A DNA stretch of 64,000 nucleotides from UBA5070 sp035604215 (GCA_035604215.1 DATNIW010000042.1:1-64000), one strand, 5' to 3'; shown: positions 1 to 10,925, counted from the stretch's first letter. The notes: generated from the letters alone by a model not told the origin. Numbers and translations: made by a program.

Positions 1-28
1 TCTGAGCCAGGATCAAACTCTCCAATCA
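1..28 (-). rRNA. 16S ribosomal RNA, 5' end (partial)
   Basis: The minus strand reads AGAGTTTGATCCTGGCTCAG at the left edge, the universally conserved 5' end of bacterial 16S rRNA. By alignment with E. coli numbering (that motif begins at base 8), the mature 5' end lies near position 28. The rest of the gene, and presumably the rRNA operon, lies outside the window to the left. Only 28 bases are visible, so no phylogenetic signal can be taken from it. Confidence 0.95.
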
Positions 29-124
29 GTCCATCCTTGCTCTCTTAAAGCGCTCACGCTTACTTCTCACTCTCCTCAATCTCAAAGTCCTAAAACTAAA
101 AGACCTGCACATCTCTTCCCTACC

Positions 125-139
125 AAAATGTCAAAGATC
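125..139 (-). promoter_or_regulatory. boxA-like rRNA antitermination site
   Basis: In the 16S leader the minus strand reads GATCTTTGACATTTT. It resembles the boxA element of rRNA leaders (E. coli GCTCTTTAACA), which binds NusB/S10 and suppresses Rho-dependent termination. It lies about 97 bases upstream of the mature 16S end and about 75 bases downstream of the predicted start site. The embedded TTGACA could be read as a -35 box, but no -10 follows at 16-18 bases. Confidence 0.5.
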
Positions 140-217
140 CCGTTCCTCCCCTCGAGGGAGGTGTCGGTGGGCTTTCGCTTCCCGACCGGGCCAGCCGTTT
201 TACCGGATGGGTTTGTG

Positions 218-246
218 AATGTAGAACTCGAACCACCTCGATGCAA
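218..246 (-). promoter_or_regulatory. Candidate rRNA operon promoter
   Basis: On the minus strand TTGCAT (246-241) and TACATT (223-218) are separated by exactly 17 bases, a -35/-10 pair with four of six matches each. A run of six A (266-261) sits where an UP element would be. The predicted start near 211 gives a leader of about 183 bases before 16S. It is inferred from sequence only; further rRNA promoters could lie elsewhere. Confidence 0.5.
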
Positions 247-266
247 GCCCCGTTGTGGGCTTTTTT
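246..266 (+). terminator. Hairpin with T-tract, plus-strand orientation
   Basis: A stem AGCCC/GGGCT with a 6-base loop is followed by TTTTT on the plus strand, the layout of an intrinsic terminator. It lies directly after the stop of the prenyl-glyceryl-phosphate synthase gene but points against it: read on the minus strand there is no T-tract after the stem. No plus-strand gene precedes it, so if functional it would stop antisense transcription. Confidence 0.35.
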
Positions 267-1011
267 CAGGCTTGGTGGACCGCTTGGGACATGGCCTGCA
301 GGAACTCGGGGTCCCGCTTGGCCTCCAGAACGTTTCCCGTCACCACCATGGTCGGTCGCAGCAGGGCCCGTTCCGCGACGGCCTCCGGCGTGCGCAGTCC
401 GCCTCCGACGATCACCTGGACACCGCCCTCGTCCACGACGCGACGAAGCAACGGCACAGGAACGGGGTCCGCGGCTCCGGAGCCCGCTTCCAGGTAGGCC
501 CATCGCATCCCCATGCAGGCGGCGGCCCAGACGTGGTGGAGAACGGAATCCTCGGCGGTCCTGGGAAGCGGCAGCGTGCCCGAAACCAGTTGCACGGTGG
601 TGGGAACCCCCGATTCGATCAGCAGATAGGCGGTGGGGATGGATTCGAGTCCCAGACGCCGCACGCGAGGAGCCCCGTTGACCTGTTCCTCGGCGAGATA
701 TTGCGGATTGCGGCCCGAGAGGAGCGTGGTGAACAGGATCCCGTCGGCACCTTCCACCACCTGGTGGTAGGAGCCCGGAAAAAGCACGACGGGAAGCTTG
801 CTCGCGGCCCGGATGGCCTTCATGCCGGCTTCGAAGACGCCCGGAGACGCGGAACTCCCACCCACCAGCAGCAGGTCGGCGCCCGCCGCCTCCACCTGGC
901 AGGCGGTCCTGGACAGCTCCAGAGGCGGCAGGGAGTCCGGGTCCAACAAGACGGCCCACAGCGGGCCCTGGCGCCGATGGCGCTCCAGGAGGCGGGTTTC
1001 GAGGGGGCCGA

Positions 1012-1015
<4 letters not shown>
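266..1015 (-). CDS. Geranylgeranylglyceryl phosphate synthase family protein (GGGPS/PcrB-like)
   Basis: A 249-residue TIM-barrel prenyltransferase that joins a polyprenyl diphosphate to the sn-3 hydroxyl of glycerol-1-phosphate, making an ether bond. Family marks visible: an early LLDPDS segment (Asp for Mg/diphosphate), GADLLLVGGS, the active-site signature YLEAGSGA at about residue 174, and the glycerol-1-phosphate pocket VIVGGGLRTPE near 205. Family length is normally 230-250. Its ATG overlaps the alaS stop as ATGA, so the two are probably co-translated. In archaea this enzyme starts ether-lipid synthesis; FCB-group bacteria also carry it, usually with unproven product. Chain length (C20, C25 or C35) cannot be read from sequence here, and no other ether-lipid genes are in the window. 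Confidence 0.88.
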
Positions 1016-3660
<2,645 letters not shown>

Positions 3661-3667
3661 AGGGCGT

Positions 3668-3675
3668 GAAAGTTA
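3668..3675 (-). promoter_or_regulatory. -10-like element of alaS (TAACTTTC)
   Basis: The minus strand reads TAACTTTC ending 7 bases before the alaS ATG. It fits the recurrent TAnnTT(T/G) pattern seen before several genes in this window and would place the transcript start at or next to the start codon. No clear -35 is visible. Confidence 0.4.
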
Positions 3676-3781
3676 GATTCGGCCCCGAAGCCCGCGGTTG
3701 CCCGGGAACACCCCGTTCCCCGCGTGGCCGCATTCCTCCCGCAAGATCGGAAGTGGGGAGCGGGATCCGGGGACTTCGAAT

Positions 3782-3789
3782 TAGGTTGA
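3782..3789 (+). promoter_or_regulatory. -10-like element of the GT4 gene (TAGGTTGA)
   Basis: TAGGTTGA ends 6 bases before the ATG at 3796, again the TAnnTT pattern at a leaderless distance. It supports the annotated start over a later GTG near 3901. No convincing -35 is present. Confidence 0.35.
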
Positions 3790-3795
3790 TGGCTC

Positions 3796-5052
3796 ATGTT
3801 GGCTCTGTCCCGGTCCATCTCTCCCTCTCGGAGCCTGTCCGAGCCGGCGAGGGCGACTCGAACTCTTTCCATTGATCCGCCGGGGTCCGGACGGGTCCGC
3901 GTGGGCTATGTGTTGACCGCCCTCTGCGAAGGCGGCTTGGAGCGGTTCACCCTGGAACTCGCCCGCCGGCTGCCCAGGGACAGATTCCAGCCCATCGTGT
4001 TCTGCCTGACCCCGCTGGCACCCTGGGCGGATCGATTCCGCGAAGCCGACGTTCCCATCCTGACCTACGATGCCCGGAACAAGCCTGGACTCGCCTCGGC
4101 ATGGCCGAACCTGCGGACGCTTCTCCGGCTGGCGAGGGACTTCCGCCGCGAACGGATCCAAATCGTGCACACGTGCGACTTCTATCCTGCGGCGATCGGG
4201 CGGCTCGCCGCGCTGCTGGCGAGGGTTCCGGGTCGGGTGCACACCCTGCACAGTCTCTACGACTGGTATCCGGGGTGGGCGCACCAGGTCAACCGGTTGT
4301 TGGCCACGCGCACCCACCAGGTGACCGCCGTTTCCCACCCCGTGTTGGAGTCGTCGCTGCGGCTGGACAAGCTGCCTTCCGAGAAGTACAGGCTCGTCCA
4401 CAACGGCGTGGACGGGGAGGAATTCAAACCGAAGCCGGAATCGCGAAGGGAGCTCCGGGAGATGTTGGGAATCCAACCCTCGGCCCGGATCATCGCGACC
4501 GTGGGGGCGTACACCGAACGAAAAGGGCATCGGACCGTGGCGGAGGCCGTCCTGCCGCTCATGGTGGATGATCCGCTCCTCCACCTGGTCCTGATCGGCA
4601 CCGTCCCCGAACCGGAGTTCGACCTTCGTCCCGAACTCGTCGAAATGTTCCGATCGGCGGGGATGGCAAGCCGTCTGCACATGCCCGGACCCCTCGACGA
4701 CGTGCGATCGGCCTACTGCGGCTGCGATGTCTTCTGCATGGCCAGCCTGGTGGAAGGACTGAGCCTGGCCTGCATCGAAGCCCAGATGTGCAGTTGCCTG
4801 TGCGTCTTCTCCGACATCCCCTCGTTCCGCGAGGTCGTCCAGGACGGGAACAACGGATTCCTGTTCCCAGTGGGGGATGCACGAGCCCTGCGGCGCACGT
4901 TCACCCAAGCCCTGAACCTTCCCAGGGAGAGGGAAGAGGCCATCCGGGGACAGGCGAGGGCCCTGGCCGTCGAACGATTTCCGATCGAATCGACCATCGC
5001 GAGCTACGTGGGCATCTACGAAGAGGTGATGGGCGGAACCGACGGGGGCTGA
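3796..5052 (+). CDS. Glycosyltransferase, GT4 family
   Basis: A 418-residue GT-B fold retaining glycosyltransferase, probably acting in cell-envelope or exopolysaccharide assembly at the cytoplasmic membrane. The N-terminal domain opens with VRVGYVLTALCEGGLERF, the glycine-rich acceptor-side loop. The C-terminal nucleotide-sugar domain has GVDGEEFKP, IIATVGAYTERKGH and the GT4 E-x7-E motif in EGLSLACIEAQ at about residue 319. The ATG at 3796 leaves about 33 residues before the usual family start, so a GTG at 3901 is an alternative; the promoter-like element just upstream favours 3796. The gene stands alone, and its last 37 bases overlap the end of the convergent DUF475 gene. Donor and acceptor cannot be predicted. 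Confidence 0.85.
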   Translation: MLALSRSISPSRSLSEPARATRTLSIDPPGSGRVRVGYVLTALCEGGLERFTLELARRLPRDRFQPIVFCLTPLAPWADRFREADVPILTYDARNKPGLASAWPNLRTLLRLARDFRRERIQIVHTCDFYPAAIGRLAALLARVPGRVHTLHSLYDWYPGWAHQVNRLLATRTHQVTAVSHPVLESSLRLDKLPSEKYRLVHNGVDGEEFKPKPESRRELREMLGIQPSARIIATVGAYTERKGHRTVAEAVLPLMVDDPLLHLVLIGTVPEPEFDLRPELVEMFRSAGMASRLHMPGPLDDVRSAYCGCDVFCMASLVEGLSLACIEAQMCSCLCVFSDIPSFREVVQDGNNGFLFPVGDARALRRTFTQALNLPREREEAIRGQARALAVERFPIESTIASYVGIYEEVMGGTDGG

Positions 5053-6077
5053 CCGGGGAGCTGGCCGCCGCTCGAAAAGAGGCTGGCGAGGATCGGCACC
5101 AAGCCCATCGACCCCGAGATCGTCCTCGGGACCTCGATGCCGACGGCCGAGAGGAAGAGGACGAACGCCAAGGCGCCGATGGCCCAGAACGCTCCGTTTT
5201 CCAGATGGGCGAACCGCGACAAGGTGCCCATCTCCACCATGGCGAGTGTGAGCGATCTCACGAACATCGCCCCGATCCCCAATCCCAGGGCGATGATGTA
5301 GAGATCGTCGCTGATGGCGAACGCGCCGACGACACCGTCCAAGGAGAAGGATGCGTCGAGGACTTCGAGGTAGAGGAACCCGGACAGTCCTCCGAGAATG
5401 GCCGCGGTGCCCGCGGATCCACGCCCCAGCAGGTTTCCCAACCCCTCCACCAGGAGGTGCGCCAGCATGCCGGCCATGGCGGCGGCGAGGAAGGACGAGG
5501 CGTCCCGCGCCGGTACGAAGACGTGGGCGGCCAGGCAGAGCGCCAGGGCCGACCAGACCCATGCAGACTTCATGCGGCCGATCCGCGCCAGGCCCCGCTC
5601 CATCCACCCCAGCCAGTGGCGTTCCTTCCGGGCGTCCATGAAGAACCGGAAAAAGACCATCCAGAGGAAGGCACCGCCGAATCCGGCCACTTTGGCGTGC
5701 TGGGCGACGAGGACGCTGCGGAACGCCTGGGGGTCCTTCCAGGTGGAGGCCGCGACCTCGAGGAGTGGCCGATCCCCCACCGCCCAGACGATCAGCAGCG
5801 GAAAGAGGATCCGCATGCCGAAGACGGCGACCGCCATCCCCGCGGTCACGAACATCCTGCGCCAGAATCTGTTCATTCGTCCGAGGATCCGGGCGTTGAC
5901 CACCGCGTTGTCCAGGGAGAGCGAAGTCTCCAGAACGCCCAGGATGGCCGCGGCGTACAGCGCGGAGATCCCGGAAGACAGTTCGCGATCCCTGCCGTAC
6001 CCCACGCCGAACGCCGCCGCCAGGGCGAGGAAGCCGAAGGCGGCGCTGCCCGAGAAGCGACGGAGGATCCACCTCAC
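5016..6077 (-). CDS. DUF475 family integral membrane protein (TerC-like)
   Basis: A 353-residue multipass membrane protein of the DUF475/TerC group. Two related acidic membrane signatures, ETSLSLDNAVVNA near residue 43 and DASFSLDGVVGAFAIS near residue 225, are the family hallmark and probably form an ion-binding site; TerC relatives are linked to metal efflux or metalation of secreted proteins, but DUF475 itself is uncharacterised. The start chosen is GTG at 6077, which overlaps the upstream stop as GTGA and gives MRWILRRF followed by the first hydrophobic segment. It is the last gene of an ileS / NMN adenylyltransferase / DUF475 operon. The 3' end overlaps the convergent glycosyltransferase gene by 37 bases. 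Confidence 0.82.
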   Translation of the reverse strand: MRWILRRFSGSAAFGFLALAAAFGVGYGRDRELSSGISALYAAAILGVLETSLSLDNAVVNARILGRMNRFWRRMFVTAGMAVAVFGMRILFPLLIVWAVGDRPLLEVAASTWKDPQAFRSVLVAQHAKVAGFGGAFLWMVFFRFFMDARKERHWLGWMERGLARIGRMKSAWVWSALALCLAAHVFVPARDASSFLAAAMAGMLAHLLVEGLGNLLGRGSAGTAAILGGLSGFLYLEVLDASFSLDGVVGAFAISDDLYIIALGLGIGAMFVRSLTLAMVEMGTLSRFAHLENGAFWAIGALAFVLFLSAVGIEVPRTISGSMGLVPILASLFSSGGQLPGQPPSVPPITSS

Positions 6078-7087
6078 GCCCGGATTCCCGGGACCAGGCC
6101 CAGGAACACGTCCAGGATGTGGAAGTGGTCCTCGAAGAAGCGGTCTTCCATGCCGGGAAGCTCCGATTGCGCCACCCAGCGCGCGGAACCGACATCGCCC
6201 CCTCGGATCGGCTCCGGAAGAATTTCCCAATCCGGCTCGAAGAGAAACGCGTTGGTGGCGATCCTCGCCCTCTGGCTGCGGTCGGGATGCGAAAAGACCG
6301 CCTCGCGGACGGGGTCGCCGCCCACCACGATCCCCGTCTCCCGGGCGAGCACGCGCCTCGCGCCCGATTCCAGGCTTTCGCCGGGCTCGGGGAATCCACC
6401 GGGCAGGGCTTCCAGCCCGCGTCCGGGGCGGTGGCCGCGGGTGGTCAGAAGCACGCGCCCCCGGGACCGCACGACGGCATCCATCGCAACGAACGGACCA
6501 CGTCCTCCGAGGCTCCCGAAGGAGAGGATCGCCTGCCGATCCTGCGCCAGTTCCCCTCTCCAGGGACCCCGCATCCATCCCGCGATCCACTCCACGGCGG
6601 GTGCCGGGAGGACCCCCGCAAGCCTGGCGAGGACGGCCTCCGAGGGAAGGTCGGAGAGGATCCATTCCCGCAAAGGGGTCGCGTCCAGCGGGCCCAGGCG
6701 TCCGGTCTCCACTTCCGTCCATTCCGGGAACGTTCCCAGGTAGGAACTCGAATGGTCCTTCCGGTGACCGACCAGCGCCGTACGGCCCCCGCCCACGGCC
6801 TCCACCGCGGCCCGCACTTCGCTGGACCACCTCCGGACATCCCAGACGTCGCGCTGACCCGCCACCACCAGCCGCTTGTTGTCGGATTCCGTCAAGGTGG
6901 CGCGGATCATGGCCTCGCGTTCGGCGGCCGTGAAGGGGTTGCGCGGGGTGCGCGCCGCGTGCGCGGAACCCAGCACCATCACCACCCGCGGCGCGGTCCG
7001 GAAGGCCACCGCCAGCAACGCGGCGTGCCCGGAGTGGAACGGCTGGAACCGACCGATCAGGACGGCGGTGTCGAATCCGTTCGGCAC
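6074..7087 (-). CDS. Bifunctional NMN adenylyltransferase / Nudix protein (NadM-Nudix type)
   Basis: A 337-residue two-domain protein. The N-terminal adenylyltransferase domain has GRFQPFHSGH at residues 12-21 (HxGH), KDHSSSYLGTFPEW and an ATPLREW segment corresponding to the second nucleotide-binding motif; it should make NAD from NMN and ATP. The C-terminal Nudix domain (about 195-337) resembles the ADP-ribose pyrophosphatase half of cyanobacterial and Francisella proteins. Its Nudix box (231-253) reads GGFPEPGE-x7-RVLARETGI: the expected REUxEE core is RVLARE, so two of three metal-binding glutamates are missing and hydrolase activity is doubtful. It starts 7 bases after the ileS stop and overlaps the DUF475 start. 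Confidence 0.88.
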   Translation of the reverse strand: MPNGFDTAVLIGRFQPFHSGHAALLAVAFRTAPRVVMVLGSAHAARTPRNPFTAAEREAMIRATLTESDNKRLVVAGQRDVWDVRRWSSEVRAAVEAVGGGRTALVGHRKDHSSSYLGTFPEWTEVETGRLGPLDATPLREWILSDLPSEAVLARLAGVLPAPAVEWIAGWMRGPWRGELAQDRQAILSFGSLGGRGPFVAMDAVVRSRGRVLLTTRGHRPGRGLEALPGGFPEPGESLESGARRVLARETGIVVGGDPVREAVFSHPDRSQRARIATNAFLFEPDWEILPEPIRGGDVGSARWVAQSELPGMEDRFFEDHFHILDVFLGLVPGIRA

Positions 7088-7094
7088 CGGCGGC

Positions 7095-10000
7095 TCAGAC
7101 CTTCACCACCGCCAGGTCCAGGTCGATCCCGTCGATCCGGATCCCCGTGGCGGCGGTCCGGACGAACTCCAGGCTGTCGGCCTGCACTTCGAGCGCGATG
7201 GCGGGACCGTGCGCCTCGACGACCGCGGCGAGATCGTCGGATGCGCAGAGGACCTTGACGAGGATCCGGTCGGTCACGGCGAGATCGAGATCCTTGCGGT
7301 GGGCCTGGAGCCGGCTCTGGAGTTCGCGGGCCAGGCCTTCCCTCCGGAGCTCCGGTGTGAGCACGGGATCGAGGGCCACGGTGAGGTCCTCCGCCGCTTC
7401 CACGACCAGGTCGCCTCTCGTGGTCCGATCGATCAGCAGGTCGTCGGGGCCCAGGTCGTGGCCTGCGACGGAAATCGTCTCCCCCGTCGCGGCTCTGCGC
7501 AGGGTCTCGGCGTCCAGCGCCTTCAGCCCCTCCCCTACTGTCCTGAGGGAGGAGCCGAGGCGTTTGCCCAGCGTCTTGAAGTTGGGGCGCACGGACAAGG
7601 TGACCAGGTGGGTCTCGTCGCGCTCGATGCGGAGCTCCTTGACGTTCAGTTCTTCCAGGATCACCTCGCGCATCGCCAGGAGATCCCGTTCGGCTTCGTC
7701 GGAACGGGGCACCACGGTGAGGGAAGCGAGCGGCTGGCGCACCTTGAGATCGTGCTTGGAGCGGAGGCTGCGGCCGTGCTCCACCGCGATGCGCGCGAGC
7801 TTCACGCGACGCGTCCCCACCGGGTCCCGGAGGGATTCGTCGGGACGGGGCATGTCGCAGTGGTGCACGGAACGAGGGAGCGAGGGATCCACCTCCGCCG
7901 CGAGGATCTGCCAGATCTCCTCGGCCAGGAAGGGAAGGTACGGAGCGAGCACCTTGGCGAAATCCACCAGAACCCTGTGCAGGGTGGCGTAGGCCGCGGA
8001 CTTGTCGCCGTCGTCGTCGCTCTTCCAGAAGCGACGGCGGCTGCGTCGGATGTACCAGTTGGTGAGGCTGTCCACGAACCGCACCACCTCCGGCACCACG
8101 TTGTAGAGCCGGAATCCCTCCATTTCCCGTTCCACCGCGGCCAGCAGGTCCTGGAGTTCCGCCAGGATCCAGCGGTCCAGGTCGGAAAGCGGCAGGGCCG
8201 ACAGTTCCTGTCCTGGCGTCCAGGTCAACTGTCCCTTGGAGCGGTCGGCGTTGTGGTAGGTGCAGAAGAGGGAGACGGAGTGCCACAGGGGAAGCAGCAC
8301 CGAGCGCACCACCTCGCGCACCCCTGCTTCGGAGAAGCGCAGCTCCTCCCCCTTCACCGCCGCGGAGTCGATGAGGTACATGCGCAGCGGATCGGCGCCG
8401 ATGGACTCCAGGACCTCGTTGGGATCCGGGTAGTTCTTCAGCCGCTTGGACATCTTCTGTCCATCCTCGGCCAGGATGATCCCGTTCACGACGACGTTCA
8501 GGAACGCGGGCCCCTGGAACAGCGCGGCGCCCAGGACGGTGAGGGTGTAGAACCAGCCGCGGGTCTGGTCCAGGCCCTCCGCGATGAAGTCGGCGGGGAA
8601 GAGGTCCGGGAATCCCCGGGCGTTCTCGAACGGGTAGTGCATCTGCGCGTAGGGCATGGAACCGGACTCGAACCAGCAGTCCAGCACCTCGCTGGTGCGC
8701 CGGTAGACCTCGCCTTCGGGATCGAACGCGGTCCCGTCCGAGGTCCGGATCTCGATGGAATCGATGAAGTGGGTGTGCAGATCGGAGATGGTGGCGGGAT
8801 CCCTTCCGGAAAGCCTCGCCAACTCGGCGACGGACCCGATGCACAGCAGCTTGCCTTCCCCGGACTTCCAGACCGGGATGGGCGTGCCCCAGAACCGGTT
8901 GCGGGACAGGTTCCAGTCGCGCGCTCCGTCCAGCCACTTCCCGAACCGACCATCCTTGATGTGCGAGGGAACCCAGGTGATCTGCTGGTTGGATTCGATC
9001 ATCCACTGCTTGAGGGACTTGGTGACCCCTTCGCCGTTCGTCACCGGTCGGTCCACGCCCAGGAACCAGGTGCGCATGGCGCGGTACAGCAACGGCACGC
9101 CGGTCCGATAGCAGTGGGGATAGCTGTGGACCAGGGTCTCGTGCAGGAAGACGAGTCCCCGGTCCTTCAGGGCGGCGACGATGTCCTTGTCGGCGTCCTT
9201 GGCTTCCCGGCCCTTCCATTCGGGCACCAGATCCGTGAATCGGCCGTCGGCGTCCAGCGGGTCCCAAAGGCCCAGGCCCAGGGTCTGGCCCAATTGGAAA
9301 TCCTCCTCGCCGAACGAAGGCGCGATGTGCACCGCTCCGGCGCCGTCCTCCGTGGACACGAAGTCGGCCAGCACCAGCGTGTACTGCCTCTCGGAAAGCC
9401 GAGGAGCGCATGTGAACAGCGGGCGGTAGGCTCGACCGGCCAGCTCCGCTCCCTTGCGGCGCTCGAGGACCTCCACGTTCGCCGCGTCGAAGTAGGCCGC
9501 AAGCCTGGGTTCCGCGATCCAGTAGACGCCCGACGCGTGCCGGATCTTGACGTATTCGATCTCCGGCCCCAGCGCCACCGCCAGGTTGGACGGAAGGGTC
9601 CAGGGCGTGGTGGTCCAGACCAGGAAGGCCGCTTCGTCTGGATCGCCCTCCAGGAAGAACTTCAGGGTGAGCGACGGATCCTGCCGGTCGCGATAGCCCT
9701 GGTTGACCTCGAAGTTCGAGAGCGGAGTCGCGAGCTTGGGGGAGTAGGGCACGACGCGATAGCCTTCGTAGATCAGGCCCTTGTCGAAGCACTCCTTGAA
9801 GACCCACCATACGGATTCCATGAAGGACGGATCCATGGTCCGGTAGCCGCCCTTGAAGTGCACCCAGCGACCCATGCGCCGGACGGTCTTTTCCCATTCG
9901 CCGGTGTAGCGCAGCACGATGGAACGGCAAGCTTCGTTGAACCTGTCGATGCCGTAGGCCTTGATCTCGGCCAGGCCCGCGAGGTTCAGGTTGTTCTGGA

Positions 10001-10292
10001 TCTCCGTCTCCACGGGAACGCCGTGGACGTCCCACCCGAAGCGTCTGTCCACCCGGTGGCCGCGCATGCTCCAGTAGCGCGGCACGATGTCCTTCAGGGT
10101 GCCGGCGAGGAGATGCCCGTAGTGCGGAAGGCCCGTCGCGAAGGGGGGGCCGTCGTAGAAATGGAAGGCCGGCGCGTCGCGTCGGACGGCTTCCTGGCCC
10201 TCGAAGGCCTTGGTGTCGTCCCAGAATGCCAGGATCCGGCGTTCGATCTCCGGGAAGGAGACGTTCTTCTCTGGTTCTCGGAACTGCAGCAT
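7095..10292 (-). CDS. ileS: Isoleucine--tRNA ligase, type 2 (eukaryote-like)
   Basis: A 1065-residue class I synthetase. The ATP motif is PHYGH (in FATGLPHYGHLLAG, near residue 50) and the second signature is KMSKRLKNYPDP; both are the forms found in type 2 IleRS rather than the HIGH/KMSKS of the common bacterial type. A CP1 editing domain and a long C-terminal anticodon-binding region are present. Type 2 enzymes are known for low sensitivity to mupirocin; that applies here only by family membership. The start is ATG at 10292 (MLQFREPEK), seven bases after a TACCTTTG promoter-like element, although the frame stays open further upstream. It heads an operon with the NMN adenylyltransferase and DUF475 genes. 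Confidence 0.95.
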   Translation of the reverse strand: MLQFREPEKNVSFPEIERRILAFWDDTKAFEGQEAVRRDAPAFHFYDGPPFATGLPHYGHLLAGTLKDIVPRYWSMRGHRVDRRFGWDVHGVPVETEIQNNLNLAGLAEIKAYGIDRFNEACRSIVLRYTGEWEKTVRRMGRWVHFKGGYRTMDPSFMESVWWVFKECFDKGLIYEGYRVVPYSPKLATPLSNFEVNQGYRDRQDPSLTLKFFLEGDPDEAAFLVWTTTPWTLPSNLAVALGPEIEYVKIRHASGVYWIAEPRLAAYFDAANVEVLERRKGAELAGRAYRPLFTCAPRLSERQYTLVLADFVSTEDGAGAVHIAPSFGEEDFQLGQTLGLGLWDPLDADGRFTDLVPEWKGREAKDADKDIVAALKDRGLVFLHETLVHSYPHCYRTGVPLLYRAMRTWFLGVDRPVTNGEGVTKSLKQWMIESNQQITWVPSHIKDGRFGKWLDGARDWNLSRNRFWGTPIPVWKSGEGKLLCIGSVAELARLSGRDPATISDLHTHFIDSIEIRTSDGTAFDPEGEVYRRTSEVLDCWFESGSMPYAQMHYPFENARGFPDLFPADFIAEGLDQTRGWFYTLTVLGAALFQGPAFLNVVVNGIILAEDGQKMSKRLKNYPDPNEVLESIGADPLRMYLIDSAAVKGEELRFSEAGVREVVRSVLLPLWHSVSLFCTYHNADRSKGQLTWTPGQELSALPLSDLDRWILAELQDLLAAVEREMEGFRLYNVVPEVVRFVDSLTNWYIRRSRRRFWKSDDDGDKSAAYATLHRVLVDFAKVLAPYLPFLAEEIWQILAAEVDPSLPRSVHHCDMPRPDESLRDPVGTRRVKLARIAVEHGRSLRSKHDLKVRQPLASLTVVPRSDEAERDLLAMREVILEELNVKELRIERDETHLVTLSVRPNFKTLGKRLGSSLRTVGEGLKALDAETLRRAATGETISVAGHDLGPDDLLIDRTTRGDLVVEAAEDLTVALDPVLTPELRREGLARELQSRLQAHRKDLDLAVTDRILVKVLCASDDLAAVVEAHGPAIALEVQADSLEFVRTAATGIRIDGIDLDLAVVKV

Positions 10293-10299
10293 AGGGGGG

Positions 10300-10307
10300 C
10301 AAAGGTA
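10300..10307 (-). promoter_or_regulatory. -10-like element of ileS (TACCTTTG)
   Basis: The minus strand reads TACCTTTG, an exact fit to the TAnnTTTG element of Bacteroidota promoters, ending 7 bases before the ileS ATG. It implies a leaderless or nearly leaderless message. No TTTG or TTGACA is seen at the matching upstream distance. Confidence 0.45.
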
Positions 10308-10345
10308 GATCGAAGGCCCATCTGGATCGCTCTTCGCGGGGCGGC

Positions 10346-10364
10346 CGTTGACAATCCACCAACG
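10346..10364. promoter_or_regulatory. Dyad CGTTG-N9-CAACG, copy A
   Basis: A perfect 5-base inverted repeat with a 9-base spacer lies between the divergent ileS and cupin genes, 53 bases from the ileS start and 66 bases from the cupin start. The same dyad occurs at 22162 and, with one mismatch, at 20299. It is likely an operator; the protein that binds it is unknown. Confidence 0.45.
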
Positions 10365-10430
10365 ATTCGCTTGTGGGCGAGGCTGGATTCGCCAGCACCA
10401 TTTTTCCCTCGGCCGTATCGTTTCGGAACG

Positions 10431-10925
10431 ATGGAGCGTCCACCCAAATCGAAATCCGTGGCGGAATGGATCGAACGCCTGGGATTGAAGCCCCACCCGG
10501 AGGGGGGATGGTACCGGGAAACCCACCGTTCCCACCAGATCGTGGAATCGCCCCGGCACGGGGAAAGGTCCGCATTCACCTCGATTCTCTTCCTGCTGGA
10601 GCCGCCCCAGGTGTCCCGAATCCACCGCATCGACGCGGAGGAGCTTTGGAATTGGCACGCGGGTTCGCCCCTCAAGATCCACGTCTTCGGCGAAAACGGG
10701 GAGCGGGAGACCCGAGGGCTGGGACCGCGACCCGGCGATTGCTTCCAGACCGTCGTTCCCGCCAACCACTGGTTCGGCGCCGAACTGGAAGACGACCATG
10801 GATGGGCGCTGGTGGGGTGCGTCGTGGCGCCCGGATTCGAGTTCCCGCTGTTCCAGTTCGGGGATCGCCGACGGCTTTTGGGAGAATACCCCCTCCACGC
10901 CGAAACCATCCTCCGCCTGACTTGA
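10431..10925 (+). CDS. DUF985 cupin-like protein
   Basis: A 164-residue single-domain protein of the DUF985 (cupin_5) family, related to yeast YML079w. It has the family's opening LGLKPHPEGGWYRETHRS, a central SRIHRIDAEELWNWHAGSPL strand pair carrying the conserved His and Glu, and VPANHWFGAEL near the C-terminus. Members bind small molecules or metal in a RmlC-like barrel, but no reaction is established. The start ATG follows TATCGTTTC by 6 bases and has only a weak GGAA before it. Nothing in the neighbours ties it to a pathway; the diguanylate cyclase gene starts 19 bases after its stop. Confidence 0.82.
   Translation: MERPPKSKSVAEWIERLGLKPHPEGGWYRETHRSHQIVESPRHGERSAFTSILFLLEPPQVSRIHRIDAEELWNWHAGSPLKIHVFGENGERETRGLGPRPGDCFQTVVPANHWFGAELEDDHGWALVGCVVAPGFEFPLFQFGDRRRLLGEYPLHAETILRLT

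Noticed and set aside
129..134. TTGACA on the minus strand as the rRNA -35 box
   Set aside because: No -10 follows at 16-18 bases, and the context fits boxA better.
218..240. tRNA T-arm-like GGTTCGAGTTC on the minus strand
   Set aside because: No acceptor, D-arm or anticodon stem can be built around it; it falls inside the promoter spacer.
10348..10353. TTGACA upstream of the cupin gene as a promoter
   Set aside because: The base run at -10 distance is TTGTGG. The TTGACA arises from the dyad arm.
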